Source: Streptomyces poonensis
GTDB taxonomy: Bacteria > Actinomycetota > Actinomycetes > Streptomycetales > Streptomycetaceae
Length of the DNA: 64,000 nt
Direction of reading: 5' to 3'
Assembly (NCBI RefSeq): GCF_014650915.1
Contig: NZ_BMVW01000005.1
Location: forward strand, 362,554 to 426,553
The first letter of the stretch is position 1; every line of letters begins with the position of its first letter. Under the pieces are notes generated by a model, which had not been told where the DNA came from, ran no database searches, and saw nothing but the letters and a program-made list of their open reading frames with translations. This document shows positions 26,443 through 33,513 of the stretch, piece after piece. Position numbers and translations under genes: made by a program.

Positions 26443-27794
26443 CCGCTGTGGAACACCCCGCGCGCAACGGCACGGGCGGTCCCGTGCGGCCACCGGCCCG
26501 CGTCCCGTTCCCCGTGGTCGACGAGGTCACCCGGCACTGTCTCCAGGAGGAGGTGCCGGAGACGGTCCACATCGAGGTCCATCTGCCGGGCCGCCTGGAC
26601 CCGGTCCGGCTGGGAGCCGCCTTCACCGAGGCGCTCCACCGCCACCCCCGCAGCCTGATGCGGGAGGCGCCGGGGCCCTGGTACCGCCGCCGCTACGAGT
26701 GGGAGCTGAGGGCGGACCCGGACGTCGACCTGGTGACGTACGTGCCGTACGGCCCGGACGCGCTGCGCGACGCCCGGACGAGGGCGCTGGCCGAGGCCCC
26801 GCCGCTGTCGGCGGCGCCGCCGCTCCGCGTGGAGGTGGTCGAGGGAGCGGCCGGCCGTGCCCCGGGGTCCCCGTACGCCGCGGGCGGCGACGGCACCGTC
26901 CTGCTCCTCACCCTCAACCACACCGCCCTGGACTGCCCCGCCTGCCTGCGCGTCCTCGCCACCGCCGCGGAGCTGTACGGCGGCCGGGACAACTCCCCCG
27001 CCACGCCGCCGGCCCGGCCGGCGGGCCCGGCGGGCCCGCCGGAGGTCGACGGCCCGTCCGTCTGGGCCCCGCCCGCCCGGGTGGCCCACGGCACCCCCGA
27101 GCCCGCCCCGGCCGCGGGCAACGGCCTGCTCGTCGCCGAACTCGCCGTGCCCCGCCGCCCGGAGGGCTCCCCGTACACCGTGAACGACCAGCTCATGGTC
27201 GCCACGGCCCTGATGATCGCCCACTGGAACCGGGAGCACGGCGCCCGCCCCGCGCCCCTGCGCATCTCGATGCCGGTCGACGACCGCCCCCGCAACGCGG
27301 ACATGCCGATCGGCAACGGCACCCGCCTGCTGGAGGTGCCTTTCGCGCCCGACGAGCTCGACCCCGCCCGCGTGGGCGAGCTGCTGCTCCGTACGGCCGG
27401 GCGCACCCGCGTCCTGAAGTCCCTGGCCCGGCCCCCGCTCGGCCACACCGCCGCCCTGCTGACCGCCCCGGTCGTGCCCGTGGCCTGGCGGGGCGCGCTC
27501 ACCCGCGGACTGCGCCGGGCGGCCGCGCCCTGGACGTCGACCACCCTGCTCAGCAACATCGGCCGCGTCCCGTACCCGCTGGACTTCGGGGAGGACGCCG
27601 GCCGCGCCCGCGCCGTGTGGTTCTCGGCGCCGGCCCGGATGCCGCGCGGCCTCACCGTGACGGCGGCGTCCACCGCGGACCGCCTCCATCTGGCCCTGCG
27701 CTGGTCGCGGGCGCTGCTCGGACCCGGCGACGGCGCGCGGCTGCGCGACCTCTTCGAGCGCTTCCTGCACCTCACCGGGGAGGGCTCGCCGTGA
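26439..27794 (+). CDS. Condensation-fold (PapA/WS-DGAT-like) acyltransferase
   Basis: 451 residues, ATG overlapping the AftD-like stop. The motif LNHTALDCPACL is a degenerate HHxxxDG: one His and the Asp are present, but the first His is Asn and the Gly is Cys. Further family features are NDQLMVATALMIAHW and the C-terminal TLLSNIGRVPYPLDFGEDAG, equivalent to the DFGxG latch. Such enzymes esterify sugar or alcohol groups with acyl chains. In this operon it may acylate the glycan or its lipid carrier. A non-catalytic role is possible given the motif changes. Confidence 0.78.
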   Translation: MTAVEHPARNGTGGPVRPPARVPFPVVDEVTRHCLQEEVPETVHIEVHLPGRLDPVRLGAAFTEALHRHPRSLMREAPGPWYRRRYEWELRADPDVDLVTYVPYGPDALRDARTRALAEAPPLSAAPPLRVEVVEGAAGRAPGSPYAAGGDGTVLLLTLNHTALDCPACLRVLATAAELYGGRDNSPATPPARPAGPAGPPEVDGPSVWAPPARVAHGTPEPAPAAGNGLLVAELAVPRRPEGSPYTVNDQLMVATALMIAHWNREHGARPAPLRISMPVDDRPRNADMPIGNGTRLLEVPFAPDELDPARVGELLLRTAGRTRVLKSLARPPLGHTAALLTAPVVPVAWRGALTRGLRRAAAPWTSTTLLSNIGRVPYPLDFGEDAGRARAVWFSAPARMPRGLTVTAASTADRLHLALRWSRALLGPGDGARLRDLFERFLHLTGEGSP

Positions 27795-28567
27795 GCGCGA
27801 CCACGAACAGGACCACGAGCACGGCCACGACCGCGAGCCCGGCCACCCCCGAACGCGACGGCCTGCGGGGCTTCTACGAGAACCCCGCCGTCCCCGTCGC
27901 CTCCGGCACCGCCCGCAGCATCCGGCAGGCCCGCATGCTGGCCGCCGCCCTCGGCCCGGCCACCGCGGGCGTGAGGACCGTCCTGGACATGGGATGCGGC
28001 GACGGCACGGCGGCCGCCACCGCGGCGCCCCTGCTCGCCGGTCACCGCATCATCGGCGTCGACTGGTCGCAGGACGTCCTGCGCCGCGCCCGCACCCGGC
28101 TGCCGTACGTGGTGCGCGGCGAACTCAGCGACGGCGGGCTGCCGTTCGCCACCGCGGGCGCCGACGCCGTGCTGTTCAGCGAGGTCGTCGAGCACCTCGT
28201 CGACCCGGACGGCGCCCTGGAGGAGATCCACCGGGTGCTGCGCCCGGGCGGCCACCTGATGCTGTCCACGCCCAATCTCGCCGCCTGGTACAACCGCGCC
28301 CTGCTGCTGGCGGGCGTGCAGCCCGTCTTCTCGGAGGTGAGCCTGCGCGCGGTCCACGGCCGTCCGGGCACCGAGGTGGTGGGCCATCTGCGCCTGTACA
28401 CGGCCCGCGCGCTGCGGTCGTTCGTGGCCGCGTCCGGCTTCGAGGTCGTACGGCTGCGGGGGGCGCCCTTCCACGGCGTACCGCGTCCGCTCCGGCCGCT
28501 GGACCGGCTGGCCTGTGCGCTGCCGTCCGTCGCGTCGCTCCTGCTGCTGCACGCGCGGAGGTCCTGA
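27791..28567 (+). CDS. Class I SAM-dependent methyltransferase
   Basis: 258 residues, GTG start coupled to the acyltransferase stop by four bases. TVLDMGCGDGTAAA is the SAM-binding loop, VLFSEVVEHLVDP motif II and HRVLRPGGHLMLSTPN motif III. The first ~30 residues are Thr/Ala-rich and probably unstructured. The domain type is common among methyltransferases acting on sugars or lipids in cell-wall gene clusters. Substrate unknown. Confidence 0.87.
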   Translation: MSATTNRTTSTATTASPATPERDGLRGFYENPAVPVASGTARSIRQARMLAAALGPATAGVRTVLDMGCGDGTAAATAAPLLAGHRIIGVDWSQDVLRRARTRLPYVVRGELSDGGLPFATAGADAVLFSEVVEHLVDPDGALEEIHRVLRPGGHLMLSTPNLAAWYNRALLLAGVQPVFSEVSLRAVHGRPGTEVVGHLRLYTARALRSFVAASGFEVVRLRGAPFHGVPRPLRPLDRLACALPSVASLLLLHARRS

Positions 28568-28601
28568 AATGGGACGGGGCACACTCGCCCCCGCCCGGCC
28601 G

Positions 28602-28655
28602 AGAAGCCGCCACCCCATGAGAAGCCGCCACCCCATGAGGAGCCGACACCCCATG
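28602..28655 (+). repeat. 18-bp tandem repeat, three copies, each ending in an in-frame ATG
   Basis: Units of the type AGAAGCCGCCACCCCATG at 28602-28619, 28620-28637 and 28638-28655. The third carries GAGGAG-like sequence. All three ATGs (28617, 28635, 28653) are in the frame of the Trm112-like gene. Confidence 0.9.
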
Positions 28656-28886
28656 ACGATGCACCCCGACGACCCGCTGCTGAAGATCCTGGCGTGCCCG
28701 CTCGACAAGGGCCCGCTGCTCCTGCTCGTCCAGCGGGAGGCGCCCCGCGCGGCGGAGGCGCTCTACAACCCGCGGCTGCGCCTCCGTTACCCCATCGTCG
28801 ACGGCATCCCGCAGTTGCTGCCGTCCTCGGGCGAACAGGTGACCGAGGACGAGCACGAGGAACTGGTCCGGCGGACGGCGTCCTGA
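28653..28886 (+). CDS. Trm112-like small protein
   Basis: 77 residues from the ATG at 28653. ILACPLDKGPLLLL and the C-terminal LRYPIVDGIPQLLPSS are the hallmarks of Trm112/YcaR-type proteins, which act as partners or activators of methyltransferases. Only one cysteine of the zinc knuckle pattern is present, so zinc binding is doubtful. It sits between two methyltransferase genes, consistent with a partner role. The true start is uncertain: in-frame ATGs at 28617 and 28635 in a triplicated 18-bp repeat, and at 28569, would add MRSRHP repeats or a longer leader. Confidence 0.8.
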   Translation: MTMHPDDPLLKILACPLDKGPLLLLVQREAPRAAEALYNPRLRLRYPIVDGIPQLLPSSGEQVTEDEHEELVRRTAS

Positions 28887-28890
28887 CGCA

Positions 28891-28920
28891 CCGCGACACG
28901 CCGCGACACGCCGCGACACG
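28891..28920. repeat. 10-bp tandem repeat, three exact copies
   Basis: CCGCGACACG three times in the short gap between the Trm112-like and FkbM genes. Confidence 0.9.
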
Positions 28921-28974
28921 CCGCTGTACCGGCGGTGTCGGCATACCCGTCCCGCCGGCGCGGCAGAAAGCCTT

Positions 28975-29895
28975 ATGACCCTGGCCGCCCGGCTCGCCCC
29001 CCACCTGCCCGAACGCCTGGTCGCCGCGGCGGCCGGGTTCGTCTATCCGCGCTTCGAACCGGAGCTCGCCAGACTCGGCGACCTCTGCCCGCCCGGCTGC
29101 GGCACGGCCGTGGACGTCGGCGGCTGGTACGGCCCCTGGACGCGCCGCCTGTCCCGGCGGGCCCGGCAGGTGGTCACCGTCGAACCGGTCCCCCGGCTGG
29201 CCCGGCTCCTCACCGCGGCGGCCCCCGCCAACGTCCGCGTGGTCGAGGCCGCCGCCTCGGACCGCACCGGCACCGCACGGCTGTGGCTGCCGCCGGGCGA
29301 CGACGGCGAGCGGGGCGTGTCGTCCCTGCTCCGCCGGGACATCCACGCCCGCGCGCTGCCGGTTCCGCTGGTCACCCTGGACGGGCTGGGGCTGCGGGAC
29401 GTCGGCTTCATGAAGATCGACGTGGACGGCGGCGAACCGGCGGTCCTGCGCGGCGCGCACGGCATCCTGACCCGTGACCGCCCCGTGCTCTTCGTCGAGC
29501 TGGAGTCCCGTATCCAGCCGATCGCCCCGGTCGTCGACCTGCTCGCCGGGCTCGGCTACGCGGGCTGGGTCCTGCCGGGCCGCACCTGGCTGCCGCTGGA
29601 CCCGACGGCCCTGGAGACCCACCAGGCGAGAGTGTCGTACGTGGCGACGCAGGGCCTGGTCCGCCGGACACTCCCCTTCCGCGGCCTGTGGGGCCCCCGG
29701 TACGTGAACTCGGTGCTGTTCCTGCCGGACGGCCGCCGCCCGGCCGCACCGGCACCGGCTCTGCGCCACCATGGGGGCCATGCCCTCCGCCGCGAAGCCC
29801 CCCGCCGGGCCGTTCACCCCCCTCGACCTCCAGCTCGTCCTGCTGCGCCGCATGGCCGACCACAACCCGGAACTGGTGGCGGACGCCCGTCGTGA
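28975..29895 (+). CDS. FkbM-family methyltransferase with an overlapping, out-of-family tail
   Basis: 306 residues, ATG at 28975 with only a weak ribosome-binding site. TAVDVGGWYGPWTRRL is the SAM loop, VTVEPVPRLARLL the acidic strand, and GFMKIDVDGGEPAVLRGA the FkbM signature (KIDVEG type). Family members O-methylate sugars or polyketides. The last ~50 residues (from about ALRHHGGHA) are His/Arg/Pro-rich and lie over the start of the next gene in another frame for 125 bases; they do not look like part of the enzyme. Loss of an earlier stop codon would explain this. Confidence 0.85.
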   Translation: MTLAARLAPHLPERLVAAAAGFVYPRFEPELARLGDLCPPGCGTAVDVGGWYGPWTRRLSRRARQVVTVEPVPRLARLLTAAAPANVRVVEAAASDRTGTARLWLPPGDDGERGVSSLLRRDIHARALPVPLVTLDGLGLRDVGFMKIDVDGGEPAVLRGAHGILTRDRPVLFVELESRIQPIAPVVDLLAGLGYAGWVLPGRTWLPLDPTALETHQARVSYVATQGLVRRTLPFRGLWGPRYVNSVLFLPDGRRPAAPAPALRHHGGHALRREAPRRAVHPPRPPARPAAPHGRPQPGTGGGRPS

Positions 29896-30376
29896 ACTGG
29901 GCGTCTCGATCACCGACATGCGCGAGGCGAACAAGCGCTGGCAGGCGATGCTCCGCTCGCCCCGCTCCCGTCCGGCGGCGGCATCGCGGTACCGCTCGAT
30001 CCTGGGCGCACCGGAGTCGGTGACCCCCCGGACGATCGGCGACCTGGAGTGCGAGGCCCTGCGCTGGCCGCTCCCCCTCTGGCCGGACCTGCGCTTCGAG
30101 GTGATGCTCGCCCCGAACGGCGCCGTCTGGAACGAGTGGCTCGTCCGCGCCCCGGACGCCCCCGGCCCGGAGCTGCGCACCCTGGCCGACCTCACCCCCT
30201 GGTCCTGCACGGTCGACGAGGCCGCCCGCGCCTTCGCCCCCGCCCGCCCCCTGGAGGGCACCGCTCCCACGCGGTTCGGGCTCTCCTTCACGGCACCGGA
30301 CGAGGAGGGCGTACGGCGGGAGTGCGTGGCGGAGTTCACGTGGGGGCTGCTGCAGCGGGTGGCGGTCACCGGCTGA
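29771..30376 (+). CDS. Conserved hypothetical protein
   Basis: 201 residues from ATG 29771, or 198 from the ATG at 29780 (MPSAAKPP), which I consider at least as likely. The N-terminal helix-rich segment PLDLQLVLLRRMADHNPELVADARRELGVS and a C-terminal mixed part are, as I recall, widely conserved in Streptomyces without known function. No membrane segment or signal peptide. It overlaps the FkbM gene by over 100 bases in a different frame, yet its codon use is normal, so it is the more likely coding frame in the overlap. Confidence 0.75.
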   Translation: MGAMPSAAKPPAGPFTPLDLQLVLLRRMADHNPELVADARRELGVSITDMREANKRWQAMLRSPRSRPAAASRYRSILGAPESVTPRTIGDLECEALRWPLPLWPDLRFEVMLAPNGAVWNEWLVRAPDAPGPELRTLADLTPWSCTVDEAARAFAPARPLEGTAPTRFGLSFTAPDEEGVRRECVAEFTWGLLQRVAVTG

Positions 30377-30445
30377 CGGCGAAGGCCCTCACCACGCACC
30401 CGTCACGCACCCGTCACGGGCCCGCGGCCCGGCCTGACACACCCG

Positions 30446-31336
30446 TCACACGCCCGCGGCCCGGCCTATCGCCTCCGCCACGGCCCGCACCGACTCCGGG
30501 TGCAGCCAAAGGAACAGGTTCGGCTCGATCAGCTCCAGCTCCATCACGCACGGCCGCCCGTCCTCCCCGTCCACGAGGTCGACGCGCGCGTACAGCAACC
30601 CGGACGCTCCTCCCGGCACGGCGGCCAGCGCCCGATCGGCGACGGCGAGTTCGGCGCCGGTCGGCTCCCACACCCGCAGGTCCGGGTGGGGCATCTTGTC
30701 GGCGTCGTACGGTGTGCCCGGCGTGAGCACGGCGCCCTTCCGGCTGGCGTGCAGCAGCCGGCCCCCGTAGAACTGCAGGGCCCGCTCCCCGGTCGTGTCG
30801 ATGCCGGTGAGGTAGGGCTGCACCATCGCCGTGAACTTCTCGGCGTGCATCCGCTCGATCTGCCGTACGGCGGCCTCCCGCTCCCCTGCCGCGTACCGCG
30901 CCGCGAACCGCGCGCCCGCCCCGGAGGTGGGCTTCACGACGTACTCGCGGTCCTCCGGCAGCTCGACGGGGTCGCCGGGTGCGATGTACCGGGTGGGCAC
31001 GACGGGCACCCCGGCGTCCGCGAGCTCCCCGAGGTAGCGCTTGTCGGCGTTCCAGCGCACGATGTGGGCCGGGTTGGCGAGCCGGGTCGCCCTCGCGCAC
31101 CGCTCGGCCCAGTCCGCGAACTCCTCGGCCCGCCAGCTGTAGTCCCAGGTGGACCGTATGACGGCGAGGTCGTACGCACCCCACTCGGCCTCCGGGTCGT
31201 CCCAGTGCACGACCTCGGCCACGGCTCCGGTCTCGTCCACCGCCCGCGCCAGCACCGGCAGATCACTGTCCTTGTGCCCGTCGGCGCCGGGGTCGTAGGT
31301 GACGAGCGCTATGCGGGAGGGGGCGGTGCGGGCCAC
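30446..31336 (-). CDS. ATP-grasp-fold ligase-like protein
   Basis: 296 residues from the GTG at 31336, with GGAG 7 bases before it. The order of parts fits the ATP-grasp fold: an N-terminal Rossmann-like domain (IALVTYDPGADGHKDSDLPVL), then NADKRYLGELADAGVPVVPT, YVVKPTSGAGARF with the ATP-contacting Lys, and the metal site in ARVDLVDGEDGRPCVMELELIEPNLFL. Proteins of this branch are glutathione-synthetase-like and usually join an amine to a carboxylate. Substrate unknown. It is divergent from the MerR-PP2C gene. Confidence 0.85.
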   Translation of the reverse strand: MARTAPSRIALVTYDPGADGHKDSDLPVLARAVDETGAVAEVVHWDDPEAEWGAYDLAVIRSTWDYSWRAEEFADWAERCARATRLANPAHIVRWNADKRYLGELADAGVPVVPTRYIAPGDPVELPEDREYVVKPTSGAGARFAARYAAGEREAAVRQIERMHAEKFTAMVQPYLTGIDTTGERALQFYGGRLLHASRKGAVLTPGTPYDADKMPHPDLRVWEPTGAELAVADRALAAVPGGASGLLYARVDLVDGEDGRPCVMELELIEPNLFLWLHPESVRAVAEAIGRAAGV

Positions 31337-31424
31337 AGGGTCTCCATCCTCGTACAAATGTCCAGGCCGGTGGTGCCCGCGCAGGCTAACAACGATCTCC
31401 GCGACCGCCGCAACACATTTGGCG

Positions 31425-31455
31425 TTGACCTTCCCCTTCGGTGAAGCCGCAGCAT
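31425..31455 (+). promoter_or_regulatory. MerR-type promoter with 19-bp spacer and central dyad
   Basis: TTGACC (-35, 31425-31430) and CAGCAT (-10, 31450-31455) are 19 bases apart. Between them lies CTTCCCC-TTC-GGTGAAG (31430-31446), a dyad with one mismatch in seven. Over-long spacers with a central dyad are the hallmark of promoters that MerR proteins activate by DNA distortion, so autoregulation of the downstream gene is likely. Confidence 0.6.
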
Positions 31456-31487
31456 CGAGGGCGAACGAGGAACACCGGGGGGAACCC

Positions 31488-32561
31488 ATGAGCATGCTGA
31501 CGATCGGCGCCTTCGCGAAGGCGAGCCGGCTGTCGCCGAAGGCCCTGCGCCTGTACGACGAGCTGGACCTGCTGCGGCCGGCCCGGGTGGACCCGGACAC
31601 CGGTTACCGCTACTACGCGGCCGGGCAGTTGGAGCGGGCCCGGCTGGTGGCGTGGCTGCGGCGGCTCGGGATGCCCCTCGCGCGCATCCGGCACGTCTGC
31701 GCGCTGGACGGACCGGCCGCGGCCCGCGAGATCCGGGCGTACTGGGCGCGGGTCGAGGCCGAGACGGCGGCACGCCGGGACCTGGCGGCGTTCCTCGTGG
31801 ACCACCTTTCCGAGACGTCCGAGGAGGACACCGCCATGCTGGAACTCCGTTACGCCTCGCTCTCCGACACCGGCCTGGTGCGCCCCGCCAACCAGGACAC
31901 GGCCTACGCGGGCACCCGCGTACTGGCCGTGGCCGACGGCTTCGGTGCCACCGGGGCGCCCGCGAGCACGGCCGCCGTGGAGGCGCTGAAGGTCCTGGAC
32001 CGCGAGACGCTCCCCGCGGGCAGCGTGCTGAACCTGCTGGAGGACGCCGTGCAGGGGGCGACGCGGGCCGTACGGGACGTCGCGGGCACCGAGGAGGAGG
32101 GCACGACCCTGACGGCCATGCTCTGGACCGGCTCGCAGCTCGCGCTCGTCCACATCGGCGACTCGCGCGCGTACGTGCTCCGCGACGGCGCGCTCTTCCA
32201 GATCACCCACGACCACACGCTCGTCCAGTCGATGATCGACGAGGGCCGCCTGACGCCGGAGGAGGCCGCCGCGCATCCCCAGCGCGCCCTGCTCCTCAAG
32301 GGCCTCTACGGCGGCGACGCCGTCCCGGCGCCCGACCTGCGCCTCCAGGACGCCCGCCCCGGCGACCGCTACCTGCTCTGCTCGGACGGCCTGTCCGCGG
32401 TCGTCCCGACGGAGGAGATCCGCGCCGTGCTCGCCTCGGTGCCCGCTCCCGACACGGCGGTCCAGGCCCTGGTGAACCGGGCGAACGAGGCGGGCGGCCC
32501 GGACAACGTGAGCTGTGTGGTGGCTGACGTGGTGGAGGTGGGGCAGGCGGGGCAGAACTGA
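31488..32561 (+). CDS. MerR DNA-binding domain fused to a PP2C serine/threonine phosphatase
   Basis: 357 residues from the ATG at 31488. Residues ~1-105 are a MerR winged helix and dimer helix (LTIGAFAKASRLSPKALRLYDELDLL, DPDTGYRYY). Residues ~120-350 are a PP2C domain: SDTGLVRPANQDTAY, AVADGFG, HIGDSRAYVLRDG, CSDGLSAVV and GGPDNVSCVV give the metal-binding aspartates. The usual effector-binding domain of MerR proteins is thus replaced by a phosphatase. It could couple dephosphorylation of kinase targets to transcription of its own gene. The upstream MerR-type promoter supports DNA binding by the N-terminus. Confidence 0.9.
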   Translation: MSMLTIGAFAKASRLSPKALRLYDELDLLRPARVDPDTGYRYYAAGQLERARLVAWLRRLGMPLARIRHVCALDGPAAAREIRAYWARVEAETAARRDLAAFLVDHLSETSEEDTAMLELRYASLSDTGLVRPANQDTAYAGTRVLAVADGFGATGAPASTAAVEALKVLDRETLPAGSVLNLLEDAVQGATRAVRDVAGTEEEGTTLTAMLWTGSQLALVHIGDSRAYVLRDGALFQITHDHTLVQSMIDEGRLTPEEAAAHPQRALLLKGLYGGDAVPAPDLRLQDARPGDRYLLCSDGLSAVVPTEEIRAVLASVPAPDTAVQALVNRANEAGGPDNVSCVVADVVEVGQAGQN

Positions 32562-32596
32562 CCGGACCGACCCCGTCGCGGCACCGGGCCCGCTTC

Positions 32597-33313
32597 CTAC
32601 CGCTCCTCCCGCTCCTCCTCCGGGTCCCAGTCCAGCAGCCGCACCTTCGCCACCGTCCGCACATGACGGCGCATCGCGGCGGCCGCCCGCTTCGGCTCCC
32701 GGCCGGCGACGGCGTCGAGGATGGCCCGGTGCTGGGCCAGGGAGCGGTGGGGGCGGCCCGGCTGGCGCAGGGACTCGGTGCGGCTCTCGGCGATCTGCTC
32801 GGCGATGGAGCGCATGAACTCGGCGAGCAGACCGCTGTGCGCCGCCGCCGTCACCGCCGCGTGGAACAGGCGGTCGCCCTCCACCCCGTGCGCGCCCTCC
32901 TCGATCTCCCGCTCCATGTGCGCGAGCGCGGACCGGATGGCGGCGAGATCCTCCTCCGTACGGCGCTCGGCGGCGAGTTCGGCGAGCTTGGTCTCCAGGG
33001 CCTCCCTGGCCTCCAGCACGTCGGGCAGGCGCCGCCGGCGTTCGACGAGCTGCTCCACGGGCTCGACGTCGAGGCTGTCGCGGACGAGATACGTCCCGCC
33101 GCCGTGCCGCGCCTCCACCAGGCCCTGCACCTCCAGGACCACGATCGCCTGCTTCACCGAGGCGCGGCTGACGCCGAGGCGCTGGGCGAGGTCGCGCTCG
33201 GGCGGCAGGCGGTCCCCGGCGCGCAGCCCGCCCTCGGCGACGTACTGGCGCAGACGGTCGAGCACCTGCTCGTAGAGGCGCTGCTTCGTCATGGGACGCA
33301 GGGCGTCGGTCAC
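32597..33313 (-). CDS. GntR-family (FadR subfamily) regulator of the malonate operon
   Basis: 238 residues from the GTG at 33313, preceded by GGAGAGGGGGG-like sequence; an ATG at 33292 is the alternative. Residues ~10-75 form the GntR winged helix (LPPERDLAQRLGVSRASVKQAIVVLEVQGLVEARHGGGTYL). Residues ~95-225 are the all-helical FCD domain, with metal-binding His in HRSLAQHRAILDAV. It is divergent from matC, and two copies of a palindrome fill the space between. It most likely represses the mat genes and is released by malonate or malonyl-CoA. Confidence 0.92.
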   Translation of the reverse strand: MTDALRPMTKQRLYEQVLDRLRQYVAEGGLRAGDRLPPERDLAQRLGVSRASVKQAIVVLEVQGLVEARHGGGTYLVRDSLDVEPVEQLVERRRRLPDVLEAREALETKLAELAAERRTEEDLAAIRSALAHMEREIEEGAHGVEGDRLFHAAVTAAAHSGLLAEFMRSIAEQIAESRTESLRQPGRPHRSLAQHRAILDAVAGREPKRAAAAMRRHVRTVAKVRLLDWDPEEEREER

Positions 33314-33362
33314 GGGGTCCCCCCTCTCCTCGGGAGCGTAACACCGCGCCCATGAGTGGCCG

Positions 33363-33378
33363 AGTGGCTGAGCCAATT
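33363..33378. promoter_or_regulatory. GntR operator, copy 1
   Basis: AGTGGCTGAGCCAATT contains the perfect 11-base palindrome TGGCTGAGCCA. Its exact reverse complement occurs at 33438-33453 in the same divergent intergenic region. Confidence 0.65.
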
Positions 33379-33437
33379 TCCGCGTGACCCCTTGACCAGC
33401 TTCCGCACCGGGTCCACGCTGACCGGCCAGTACCCCG

Positions 33438-33453
33438 AATTGGCTCAGCCACT
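33438..33453. promoter_or_regulatory. GntR operator, copy 2
   Basis: AATTGGCTCAGCCACT, the exact reverse complement of copy 1, 59 bases away. It is followed by a further small palindrome, TTGGCCAA. The AATTGG...CCA-like pattern recalls LldR/PdhR-type sites of the FadR subfamily. Confidence 0.65.
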
Positions 33454-33513
33454 TGGCCAATGGCTGCGCCCACGATGCCCCGACCGCTCCGGGACCCAAC
33501 GACGGGAGCCCGT

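Noticed and set aside
21895..26493. An open frame of 1532 codons antisense to the AftD-like gene
   Set aside because: Its amino acids (Arg, Gly, Pro, His, Gln) are what high GC gives on the opposite strand; no domain, no start signal, and the plus-strand product has clear family motifs.
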